The notes: generated by a model not told the origin, from the letters alone. A stretch of 19,003 bases of DNA from JAKFWF01 sp041745515 (GCA_041745515.1 JBGTIU010000033.1:1-19003), one strand, 5' to 3'. Shown: positions 8,434-14,430, counted from the stretch's first letter. Made by a program: numbers and translations.

Positions 8434-9000
8434 ATGACTGTCATGGTTCCCCCGCAACCGGTCTTCGACAAGCTCGCGCAGGGCGCAGGCACCGTGGCGC
8501 GGCCGAATGACCAGTTCTTCGGCGGTATCTCCAACGAACTCGCCGACAAGGGTTTCCTCGTCACCACCACCGACGACCTGATCAACTGGGCGCGCACCGG
8601 CTCGCTGATGTGGATGACGTTCGGTTTGGCATGCTGCGCGGTCGAGATGATGCAGGCTTCGATGCCGCGCTACGACCTCGAACGCTTCGGATTTGCGCCG
8701 CGCGCCTCGCCACGCCAGTCCGACGTGATGATCGTCGCCGGCACGCTGACCAACAAGATGGCGCCGGCGCTGCGCAAGGTCTACGACCAGATGCCGGAGC
8801 CGCGCTACGTGATCTCAATGGGCAGTTGCGCCAATGGCGGCGGCTATTACCACTATTCCTATGCCGTGGTGCGCGGCTGCGATCGCATCGTACCGGTCGA
8901 CATCTACGTCCCCGGCTGCCCGCCGACCGCCGAAGCGCTGCTCTACGGCGTGCTGCTGCTGCAGCGGAAAATCAGGCGGACAGGAACGATTGAGCGGTAG
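8434..9000 (+). CDS. nuoB: NADH-quinone oxidoreductase subunit B
   Basis: Complex I peripheral-arm subunit that carries the terminal 4Fe-4S cluster N2, next to the quinone site. From the ATG at 8434 it has 188 residues. The four cluster ligands are visible: adjacent Cys67-Cys68 (GLACCAVEMM), Cys132 (MGSCANGGGYY) and Cys162 (VPGCPPTAEALLYG). The C-terminus KIRRTGTIER is typical for alphaproteobacteria. I chose 8434 over the GTG at 8371 because homologues are about this long, the extra 21 residues (AAGLPAEDDPSASPESS) are low-complexity, and GGAAAG lies 10 bases upstream. ATG 8443 is also possible. An S23-type cassette begins one base after the stop. Confidence 0.95.
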   Translation: MTVMVPPQPVFDKLAQGAGTVARPNDQFFGGISNELADKGFLVTTTDDLINWARTGSLMWMTFGLACCAVEMMQASMPRYDLERFGFAPRASPRQSDVMIVAGTLTNKMAPALRKVYDQMPEPRYVISMGSCANGGGYYHYSYAVVRGCDRIVPVDIYVPGCPPTAEALLYGVLLLQRKIRRTGTIER

Positions 9001-9001
9001 A

Positions 9002-9039
9002 AGTGGGGGTTAGGGTTTGGGAATTGGGGTTTTGTTTTT
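9002..9039 (+). repeat. Left inverted-repeat arm of cassette 1
   Basis: G/T-rich arm made of iterated GGGTT, GGGTTT and GGGGTTTT words between the nuoB stop and the S23-type start. Bases 9006-9021 are the exact reverse complement of 9430-9445. Confidence 0.7.
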
Positions 9040-9042
9040 GCG

Positions 9043-9441
9043 ATGGCGAGTGATGATCAATCTGCGTCGATCAAGTCCTATCGGGACCTCCGCGTCTGGC
9101 AGGAGGCCTTGAACCTTGCGGAAATAGCCTATCGACTGGTGGCCGCTTTCCCGAAGGATGAACTGTACGGTTTGACGTCGCAAATTCGTCGCGCAGCAAG
9201 TTCTGTGCCTGCAAACATTGCTGAGGGCTACGGGCGAGGCGGTCGCGCGACCTACGTGCAGTTCCTGAGAATTGCCCAAGGCTCACTCAAAGAACTCGAA
9301 ACGCACCTCCTACTGGCGCACCGCGTCGACCTGATCCGCGGCGCGACCACCGATCCGTTGTTGAAGAAGTCCGACGAAATTGGCCGCATGTTGAACCGGT
9401 TGATCGCATCACTGCTGGCGAAACAACTCCCCAAACCCTAA
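9043..9441 (+). CDS. Four-helix-bundle protein, S23 / 23S rRNA intervening-sequence protein family (copy 1)
   Basis: Protein of 132 residues. It has the family landmarks SYRDLRVWQEAL (about 12-23), AFPKDELYGLTSQIRRAASS (about 35-54), VPANIAEGYGRGG, and YVQFLRIAQGSLKELETHLL (about 73-92). Proteins of this family are encoded inside intervening sequences of 23S rRNA in Leptospira, Coxiella and others. They also occur as free genes, and their biochemical role is unknown. The ATG at 9043 has no Shine-Dalgarno sequence, because the region upstream is the G/T-rich repeat arm. The last residues (KQLPKP) and the stop lie in the right arm. A diverged paralogue lies between nuoC and nuoD. Confidence 0.9.
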   Translation: MASDDQSASIKSYRDLRVWQEALNLAEIAYRLVAAFPKDELYGLTSQIRRAASSVPANIAEGYGRGGRATYVQFLRIAQGSLKELETHLLLAHRVDLIRGATTDPLLKKSDEIGRMLNRLIASLLAKQLPKP

Positions 9442-9462
9442 CCCCTAAACCCCAAACCCACT
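9426..9462 (+). repeat. Right inverted-repeat arm of cassette 1
   Basis: C/A-rich arm made of CCCCAAA, CCCTAA and CCCCTAAA words. Bases 9430-9445 complement 9006-9021 exactly. It contains the last codons and stop of the S23-type gene and ends 8 bases before the methyltransferase ATG. Confidence 0.7.
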
Positions 9463-9470
9463 CAGAACTC

Positions 9471-10070
9471 ATGGACTGGAACACCCGTTTCGCTGGCGAC
9501 GACTATGTATTCGGCAGGTCCGCCAGCCAGTTTGTGGTCCGGATGGAGCCAAGGCTGGCGCGCAAATCGCGCGTGCTGTGCATTGCAGATGGCGAGGGCC
9601 GCAATTCGGTCTATCTCGCCCAACAGGGTCATGACGTGGCGGCCAACGACTTTGCGGCGAACGCCATCACGAAAGCGAAGAAACTAGCGGCCGACGCAGG
9701 TGTAACGATCGCATACGCTCAGGTCGATCTCGAAACGTGGAATTGGCCCGAGCACAGTTGCGACGCCGTGTTCGCGGTCTTCTTCCAGTTTGCCTTTCCC
9801 GACACGCGGGACCGCATTTTCGCCGGGCTGAAGCGGACGGTTATCCCCGGCGGGCGGATTTACCTGCACGGCTACACCCCCAAACAGCTCGACTACAAGA
9901 CGGGCGGACCACCCGACGTGGAACGCCTGTATACCGAGGAATTACTCAGAACCGCGTTTGCCGATTGCAGCATCGAATTGCTGACCAGCTACGAAGAAGA
10001 GCTGCAAGAGGGCGCCGGGCACAGCGGCTGGTCGGCGTTGATCGATCTCGTCGCGCGGACGGGGGCATGA
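9471..10070 (+). CDS. Class I SAM-dependent methyltransferase (TehB-like)
   Basis: Protein of 199 residues with a Rossmann-type methyltransferase fold. The start MDWNTRFAGDDYVFG is typical of the TehB/tellurite-resistance-like branch. The SAM-binding motif I is VLCIADGEGRNSVYLAQQG (about 35-53), with the acidic residue after strand 2 in DVAANDFAANAI. Later motifs are CDAVFAVFFQFAFP and PGGRIYLHGYTP. The substrate cannot be told from sequence. Complex I can carry arginine methylation (NDUFAF7/MidA work), but this protein is not of that family, so a link is only suggested by position. The ATG follows the right arm of cassette 1 by 8 bases with no Shine-Dalgarno sequence, so the insertion may have altered its translation. 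Confidence 0.87.
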   Translation: MDWNTRFAGDDYVFGRSASQFVVRMEPRLARKSRVLCIADGEGRNSVYLAQQGHDVAANDFAANAITKAKKLAADAGVTIAYAQVDLETWNWPEHSCDAVFAVFFQFAFPDTRDRIFAGLKRTVIPGGRIYLHGYTPKQLDYKTGGPPDVERLYTEELLRTAFADCSIELLTSYEEELQEGAGHSGWSALIDLVARTGA

Positions 10071-10115
10071 TCCGAATGCAGGTGCCAAACTTTTGCAATC
10101 GATAGAGGATGCGTT

Positions 10116-10721
10116 ATGGCTGGTAACATTGCTGAACTCGGCATCCACTTGGCCAGGGCTGTCGGGCCTGCCATTCAATCGACCAGCACTGCTTTTGGCG
10201 AGCTGACCGTCATCGTCGCCCGCGAAACCATCGTCGACGTGCTGACCAAACTGCGCGACGATGCCGCCTGCAAGTTCGAAATCCTGATCGACATCTGCGG
10301 CGTCGATTATCCCGCCCGCGCCAACCGTTTCGATGTGGTCTATCACCTGCTATCGCCGCGGCTCAACCAACGTATCCGCGTCAAGCTCGAGACCAACGAA
10401 GCCGATCCGGTGCCGAGCGCGATCCCCGTGTTCCCAGCCGCCAACTGGTTCGAGCGGGAAGCCTACGACATGTACGGGATACTGTTCTCGGGCCACCCCG
10501 ATCTACGCCGGCTGCTGACCGATTACGGCTTCCAAGGACATCCGCTGCGCAAGGACTTCCCGCTCACCGGCTACGTCGAGGTGCGCTACGACGACGAAGC
10601 CAAGCGCGTCGTCTACGAGCCGGTAAAGCTGACCCAGGACTTCCGCACCTTCGACTTCGAAAGCCCGTGGGAGGCTGTGAACTACGTGCTGCCGGGGGAC
10701 GAGAAGGCGAAGGGGCAGTAA
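10116..10721 (+). CDS. nuoC: NADH-quinone oxidoreductase subunit C
   Basis: Complex I 30-kDa subunit of the peripheral arm (201 residues), which packs against NuoD. The signature is clear: WFEREAYDMYGILFSGHPDL (about 110-129), then RRLLTDYGFQGHPLRKDFPL and the C-terminal tail YEPVKLTQDFRTFDFESPW. GAGGA at 10105-10109 lies six bases before the ATG. It is a separate gene and not the NuoCD fusion of enterobacteria. Cassette 2 begins three bases after its stop codon. Confidence 0.97.
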   Translation: MAGNIAELGIHLARAVGPAIQSTSTAFGELTVIVARETIVDVLTKLRDDAACKFEILIDICGVDYPARANRFDVVYHLLSPRLNQRIRVKLETNEADPVPSAIPVFPAANWFEREAYDMYGILFSGHPDLRRLLTDYGFQGHPLRKDFPLTGYVEVRYDDEAKRVVYEPVKLTQDFRTFDFESPWEAVNYVLPGDEKAKGQ

Positions 10722-10724
10722 GTG

Positions 10725-10752
10725 CGTGAAGTCGCCAATTCGCCAAGTCGTG
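10725..10752 (+). repeat. Left inverted-repeat arm of cassette 2
   Basis: Begins CGTGAAGTCG and ends TCGCCAAGTCGTG. It is complementary to 11181-11208 with three mismatches. It could seal a stem of 25 base pairs in RNA. Confidence 0.85.
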
Positions 10753-10790
10753 ATGACTTAAGCTCTGGTTGTCGAACCCTGGAGAGTAAA

Positions 10791-11168
10791 GTGTCCGCTG
10801 AAGGTCGTATTCGATCGTATCGCGATCTGGATGTGTGGCAGGTTGCAATGGCACTTGCGGAGGCGTGCTATCGCGACACGCGTGACTTCCCTCGCGAAGA
10901 GGCCTTCGGCATGACCTCGCAGATACGGCGCGCGGCAGCATCGATCCGCGCCAATGTAGCGGAGGGATATGGCCGGGAAAGCACTGGAGCGTACATTCAA
11001 TTCCTGAGAGTGGCCCAGGGCTCCCTGAAGGAACTCGAAACTCACCTGATGCTCGCAGAGCGCGTTGGCCTACTGAGCAGCGAAAAATCTGTGTCATCCC
11101 TCGCCGAATGCGAGCGAGTGAGCAAGATGCTACGAAACTTCATCCGATCTCTGCAGGCCAAGAACTGA
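10791..11168 (+). CDS. Four-helix-bundle protein, S23 / 23S rRNA intervening-sequence protein family (copy 2)
   Basis: Protein of 125 residues, paralogous to copy 1. Shared motifs are SYRDLDVWQVAM (about 9-20), GMTSQIRRAAASIRANVAEG (about 40-59), YGRES, and YIQFLRVAQGSLKELETHL (about 67-85). The GTG at 10791 was chosen because GGAGAG at 10781-10786 precedes it and the homology begins there. The in-frame GTG at 10722 would put the repeat arm into the protein. The two copies are clearly diverged in both protein and flanking repeats, so they are not a recent tandem duplication. The molecular role of the family is unknown. RNA or ribosome association is only suggested by its usual place in 23S rRNA. 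Confidence 0.9.
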   Translation: MSAEGRIRSYRDLDVWQVAMALAEACYRDTRDFPREEAFGMTSQIRRAAASIRANVAEGYGRESTGAYIQFLRVAQGSLKELETHLMLAERVGLLSSEKSVSSLAECERVSKMLRNFIRSLQAKN

Positions 11169-11180
11169 GCACCTATTTTA

Positions 11181-11208
11181 CACGACTTGGCGATTTCACG
11201 ACTTCACG
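11181..11208 (+). repeat. Right inverted-repeat arm of cassette 2
   Basis: Contains CACGACTT twice (11181-11188 and 11197-11204), with a degenerate third copy, CACGAGACTT, at 11205-11214 running toward the nuoD start. It is complementary to 10725-10752. Confidence 0.85.
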
Positions 11209-11219
11209 AGACTTCCCCA

Positions 11220-12410
11220 ATGCCCGAAACCGAAATCCGCCCGTTCAATATCAACTTCGGCCCGCAGCATCCGGCCGCGCACGGGGTGCTGCGGCTGGTG
11301 CTCGAACTCGACGGCGAAGTGGTGGAGCGCGTCGACCCGCACATCGGCCTCTTGCATCGCGGCACCGAGAAATTGATCGAGCACAAAACCTACCTGCAGG
11401 CGATCGGCTACTTCGACCGGCTCGATTACGTCGCGCCGATGAACCAGGAGCACGCCTTCTGCCTCGCCGCCGAAAAGCTGATCGGCCTCGACATCCCCTA
11501 CCGGGCGCAGCTGATCCGCGTGCTGTTCTCCGAGATCGGGCGCATCCTGTCGCACCTGCTCAACGTGACGACCCAGGCGATGGACGTCGGCGCGCTGACC
11601 CCCCCGCTGTGGGGCTTCGAGGAGCGCGAGAAGCTGATGGTGTTCTACGAACGCGCCTCGGGCAGCCGCATGCACGCCAAGTATTTCCGCATCGGCGGCG
11701 TGCACCAGGATCTGCCAGAGCAACTGGTAGCCGACATCGCTGCCTGGATCGACCCGTTTCTGAAGGTGTGCGACGATATCGAGACGCTGCTGACGGAGAA
11801 CCGCATTTTCAAGCAGCGCAATGTCGATATCGGAGTGGTGTCGCTCGAGGAGTGCTTCGCCTGGGGCTTTTCCGGCGTCATGGTACGCGGCTCCGGCGCG
11901 GCCTGGGACCTGCGCAAGGCGCAACCCTACGAGTGCTATCCCGAGTTCGACTTCGATATCCCGATCGGCAAGAACGGCGACTGCTACGATCGCTATTGTC
12001 TGCGCATGCAGGAGATGCGCGAGAGCGCCAAGATCATGCGGGCGGCCTGCGCCAGGCTGATGTCGCCGGCAGGTCGCGGGCCGGTCACGTCCGACAACAA
12101 GAAGGTGGTGCCGCCGAAACGTGCCGAGATGAAACGCTCGATGGAGGCGCTGATTCACCACTTCAAGCTCTACACCGAGGGCTTTCATGTTCCGGCGGGC
12201 GAGGTCTACACCTGCGTCGAGGCGCCGAAGGGCGAGTTCGGCGTCTACCTCGTGTCGGATGGCTCGAACAAGCCCTACCGCTGCAAGATCCGCGCACCCG
12301 GCTTCCCGCATCTGCAGGCCATGGACTTCATCAACCGCGGCCACATGCTGGCCGATGTCAGCGCGGTGCTGGGCAGCTTGGACATCGTGTTCGGGGAGAT
12401 AGATCGGTAG
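11220..12410 (+). CDS. nuoD: NADH-quinone oxidoreductase subunit D
   Basis: Complex I 49-kDa subunit (396 residues), which forms the quinone-binding pocket with NuoB. Signatures are INFGPQHPAAHGVLRLVLEL (about 10-29), HIGLLHRGTEKLIEHKTYLQ, YVAPMNQEHAFCLA and, at the end, DFINRGHMLADVSAVLGSLD plus IVFGEIDR. The ATG at 11220 gives the usual MPETEIRPFNINFGPQHP start. An in-frame TTG at 11187 would lie in the cassette arm. No good Shine-Dalgarno sequence precedes the ATG, and the bases there belong to the repeat-derived tail, so translation may depend on the cassette boundary. A short GGGC/GCCC hairpin with CTTTTC follows the stop (12411-12429), a very weak terminator candidate. nuoE does not follow. 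Confidence 0.97.
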   Translation: MPETEIRPFNINFGPQHPAAHGVLRLVLELDGEVVERVDPHIGLLHRGTEKLIEHKTYLQAIGYFDRLDYVAPMNQEHAFCLAAEKLIGLDIPYRAQLIRVLFSEIGRILSHLLNVTTQAMDVGALTPPLWGFEEREKLMVFYERASGSRMHAKYFRIGGVHQDLPEQLVADIAAWIDPFLKVCDDIETLLTENRIFKQRNVDIGVVSLEECFAWGFSGVMVRGSGAAWDLRKAQPYECYPEFDFDIPIGKNGDCYDRYCLRMQEMRESAKIMRAACARLMSPAGRGPVTSDNKKVVPPKRAEMKRSMEALIHHFKLYTEGFHVPAGEVYTCVEAPKGEFGVYLVSDGSNKPYRCKIRAPGFPHLQAMDFINRGHMLADVSAVLGSLDIVFGEIDR

Positions 12411-12438
12411 GGGCAAGCAGCCCTCTTTTCTCTCGCGA

Positions 12439-12720
12439 TCAACCCGCCTCATCCCCCTTTGCCACCGCACCCTTCTTTTTACCGGCCTTGCCCAAAATCT
12501 TCACCGCTTTGACAATATCCGCCCGCGCGCCACGCTTGGCCAGATAGTCGGCTGTTATAAGCGCGGAAATCTTTTCGGCAACCGCCATATTAATGAGTTG
12601 ATTGAGCGTTGTCCCTTCTGCGACAGCGATTTTCTCAGCCTCCATCTTGAGGCTCACGGGCAGGCGCAGCGCATAGTTCGATTTGGTTGCCACGACTATT
12701 TTCCTTTCATGCGTTGCCAC
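12439..12720 (-). CDS. Ribbon-helix-helix antitoxin
   Basis: Small basic protein of 93 residues (84 if it starts at the GTG at 12693). A beta strand (NYALRLPVSLK) is followed by two helices (MEAEKIAVAEG, then TTLNQLINMAVAEKISAL), the ribbon-helix-helix layout of MetJ/Arc and HicB-type antitoxins. The C-terminus is Lys-rich and probably disordered. It lies downstream of the PIN toxin gene on the same strand. The ATG at 12720 overlaps the toxin by 25 bases. The GTG at 12693 starts two bases after the toxin stop and has AAAGGA upstream. Either way translation is probably coupled. The expected job is neutralising the PIN partner and repressing the operon. Confidence 0.8.
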   Translation of the reverse strand: MATHERKIVVATKSNYALRLPVSLKMEAEKIAVAEGTTLNQLINMAVAEKISALITADYLAKRGARADIVKAVKILGKAGKKKGAVAKGDEAG

Positions 12721-13127
12721 GCTGGGCCCGGCTGCTCAATCCGCAAACCGACATGTTCCGCACCGGCAAAATCCCGGACGTTGAACGTAAGCAACGCATC
12801 TGCTTGGCCAAGAACAGCCGTTTCCAGGACCATTTCATCGCCGGGGTCTCGCAGCAGGGGACGCCATAGGTAGTTCAGTTCGACCGGTTCTGCGACTGCA
12901 CAGAGCGCGTCCAGCACTTCGCCAATCTCGCGAACCTTCAGGCCAAACGCTGCAAGGCTTTCAGGCCGCAGCATGACGTCTTCGTATTCCAGAACCAAGG
13001 GTACTGACAAAAGCAAAACATATTGCCCAAGCAAAACGCTTTCTAGCCAAAGACGCGAGGCGCCGCTACGGCTGCGCAGTCCCGCAACAACAACGCTCGT
13101 GTCTAGCACGATCCGCATGAGGGGCAT
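12696..13127 (-). CDS. PIN-domain toxin of a type II toxin-antitoxin module
   Basis: PIN-fold ribonuclease-like protein of 143 residues, usually annotated as a toxin component of the PIN family. Metal-binding acidic residues are Asp9 (RIVLDTSVVVAGL), Glu47 (VPLVLEYEDVML), Asp97 (LLRDPGDEMVLETAV) and Asp119 (LLTFNVRDF). All four are intact, so it is probably active. Its RNA target is unknown. The start may be the ATG at 13127 or at 13118. Neither has a Shine-Dalgarno sequence and a palindrome lies five bases upstream, so the message may be leaderless. The toxin gene precedes the antitoxin gene, the reverse of the common order. The module sits where nuoE would be expected. Confidence 0.88.
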   Translation of the reverse strand: MPLMRIVLDTSVVVAGLRSRSGASRLWLESVLLGQYVLLLSVPLVLEYEDVMLRPESLAAFGLKVREIGEVLDALCAVAEPVELNYLWRPLLRDPGDEMVLETAVLGQADALLTFNVRDFAGAEHVGLRIEQPGPAWQRMKGK

Positions 13128-13131
13128 ACTA

Positions 13132-13151
13132 GCATATCACGGGCGATATGC
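13132..13151. promoter_or_regulatory. Palindromic operator candidate of the toxin-antitoxin operon
   Basis: GCATATC and GATATGC form perfect 7-bp arms around six bases, five bases upstream of the toxin ATG. A further partial half-site, GCATAC, lies at 13124-13129. Ribbon-helix-helix antitoxins bind such short repeated half-sites to repress their own operon. The AT-rich arms could overlap a -10 element. Confidence 0.55.
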
Positions 13152-13259
13152 AAGCGGCACCCGCCTGCGCGCAGCGCTCGCGAGCCCGATCACCATCAGG
13201 ATTGCGCCTGCAGCGCTTGTTAGGATAGTGCGAGTGGCCATATCCAGGAGTTATTCGCT

Positions 13260-14402
13260 GTGACCGTTCTCGATTTCCCCCCCGCCCCCCTCTCCGGCCT
13301 GCTCGTGGTCACGCTCGAGCAAGCCGTCGCGGCGCCGATGACGAGCCGGCGGCTGGCAGATGCCGGCGCGCGCGTGATAAAGCTCGAACGGCCCGAAGGC
13401 GACTTCGCACGCAGCTACGACAAGTGCGCCAACGGTCTGAGCGCCTATTTTGTCTGGCTCAATCGCGGCAAGGAGTCGGTCACGGTCGACCTCGCGACAC
13501 CTGCCGACAAGGCTCTGTTTGGGGCGATGCTGGCCCGCGCCGACGTCTTCGTTCAAAACCTGAAGCCTGGTGCGCTCAGCAGGCTTGGGTTTCCCATTGA
13601 ACGGCTGAGGGAGCGCTTCCCCCGCCTCATCATGTGCTCGATCTCCGGCTACGGCGAGACCGGTCCCAGCGCCCAGCGCAAAGCGTATGACCTGCTGATC
13701 CAGGCCGAGGCGGGTCTCGCCTCGGTCACTGGCGGGCCCGAAGCGCCGGCGCGCGTTGGCGTATCGGTGGTCGACATCGCCACCGGCCTGAACGCCTATG
13801 AGGCGATCCTGGAAGCGCTCATCGCGCGCGGCCGCACAGGCGATGGCGCCGACATCCGCGTGTCGATGTTCGATGCCATCGCTGAATGGATGGCCGTGCC
13901 CCTCATCCACCACGCCGCTGGCAACGCCCCGAAACGGATCGGGTTGGCGCATCCCTCGCTCGCGCCCTATGGCGTGTTCGCGACAAAGGACGCCGTGCCA
14001 ATCCTGATCAGCATCCAGAACGACCGCGAATGGGCGGTGTTTGCGACGAAGGTGCTCGAACAGCCGCAACTCGTGAGCGACGCACGGTTCGCGAGCAACA
14101 TCACGCGGGTGACAAATCGGGCGGCGACAGACGCGCTCGTTGCGACGCATTTTGCGGCGCACGATCACAGGACGATCATCGCGTCGCTCGATGGCGCCGA
14201 TGTCGCTTTCGGTCGCGTCAACGACCTTGCCGCGCTGCTGGAACATCCGCATCTGCGACAGGTTGCAGTGGCGACCCCGGCTGGCGACGTGATGCTGCCG
14301 GCACCTGCTGCCCGCCGCATCGGAGAACAACATGCGCTTGGCGCGGTCCCGGCGCTCGGGATGCATAACGACTCCGTTCGAGCAGAGTTCAAAATGACCT
14401 GA
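13260..14402 (+). CDS. CaiB/BaiF family CoA-transferase
   Basis: Family III CoA-transferase of 380 residues. The family moves CoA between carboxylic acids through an aspartyl-CoA thioester. Conserved blocks are VVTLEQAVAAPMTSRRLADA (about 16-35), ARVIKLERPEGDFARSYD, WLNRGKESVTVDL, FVQNLKPGALSRLG and SISGYGETGP. The likely catalytic aspartate is Asp172 in VSVVDIATGLNAY. The substrate acid cannot be read from sequence. AGGAG at 13246-13250 supports the GTG start. It is divergent from the toxin operon, across a 132-base gap. pepN begins 28 bases after its stop, so the two are probably co-transcribed. Confidence 0.9.
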   Translation: MTVLDFPPAPLSGLLVVTLEQAVAAPMTSRRLADAGARVIKLERPEGDFARSYDKCANGLSAYFVWLNRGKESVTVDLATPADKALFGAMLARADVFVQNLKPGALSRLGFPIERLRERFPRLIMCSISGYGETGPSAQRKAYDLLIQAEAGLASVTGGPEAPARVGVSVVDIATGLNAYEAILEALIARGRTGDGADIRVSMFDAIAEWMAVPLIHHAAGNAPKRIGLAHPSLAPYGVFATKDAVPILISIQNDREWAVFATKVLEQPQLVSDARFASNITRVTNRAATDALVATHFAAHDHRTIIASLDGADVAFGRVNDLAALLEHPHLRQVAVATPAGDVMLPAPAARRIGEQHALGAVPALGMHNDSVRAEFKMT

Positions 14403-14430
14403 TCAGCAATTGCTCATGGATCCTCTCCGC

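Larger units (their letters stand above)
9002..9462 (+). mobile_element. S23-type intervening-sequence-like cassette 1 (nuoB/methyltransferase junction)
   Basis: A segment of about 461 bp is bounded by G/T-rich and C/A-rich inverted repeats around one four-helix-bundle gene. The outermost pairing is AGTGGG (9002-9007) with CCCACT (9457-9462). The core pairing is a perfect 16-mer, GGGGTTAGGGTTTGGG (9006-9021), with its complement at 9430-9445. GGGTTTGGG can also pair with 9451-9459, giving a second register. The right arm overlaps the end of the gene, including its stop codon. The unit begins one base after the nuoB stop and ends 8 bases before the next start. Size, arms and cargo match 23S rRNA intervening sequences. 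Its mobility is inferred. Confidence 0.6.
10725..11208 (+). mobile_element. S23-type intervening-sequence-like cassette 2 (nuoC/nuoD junction)
   Basis: A 484-bp segment bounded by 28-base inverted repeats at 10725-10752 and 11181-11208 that match at 25 of 28 positions. They pair as 10 bp, a two-base mismatch, 2 bp, a one-base mismatch, then 13 bp. The only gene inside is a second four-helix-bundle gene. The left arm begins three bases after the nuoC stop and the right arm ends 11 bases before the nuoD ATG. The arm sequence is unrelated to that of cassette 1, although the layout is the same. Transposition is inferred. No transposase is present. Confidence 0.65.

Noticed and set aside
9003..9462. 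Telomere-like TTAGGG/CCCTAAA words or eukaryotic contamination
   Set aside because: The words are confined to the two arms around one bacterial gene inside a bacterial operon and are better read as inverted-repeat arms.
9043..11168. Recent tandem duplication of the S23-type gene
   Set aside because: The two proteins differ at many positions and the flanking repeats are unrelated. Separate insertions fit better.
12411..12435. Intrinsic terminator after nuoD
   Set aside because: The stem is only GGGC/GCCC (4-5 bp) and the following run is CTTTTCTCTC. Too weak to call.
11108..12547. 479-codon plus-strand frame over nuoD
   Set aside because: Arg/Ala-rich shifted frame of nuoD. It also starts inside the S23-type gene.
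13251..14366. 371-codon minus-strand frame opposite the CoA-transferase
   Set aside because: Shadow frame without motifs. The plus strand has CaiB/BaiF signatures and a ribosome-binding site.
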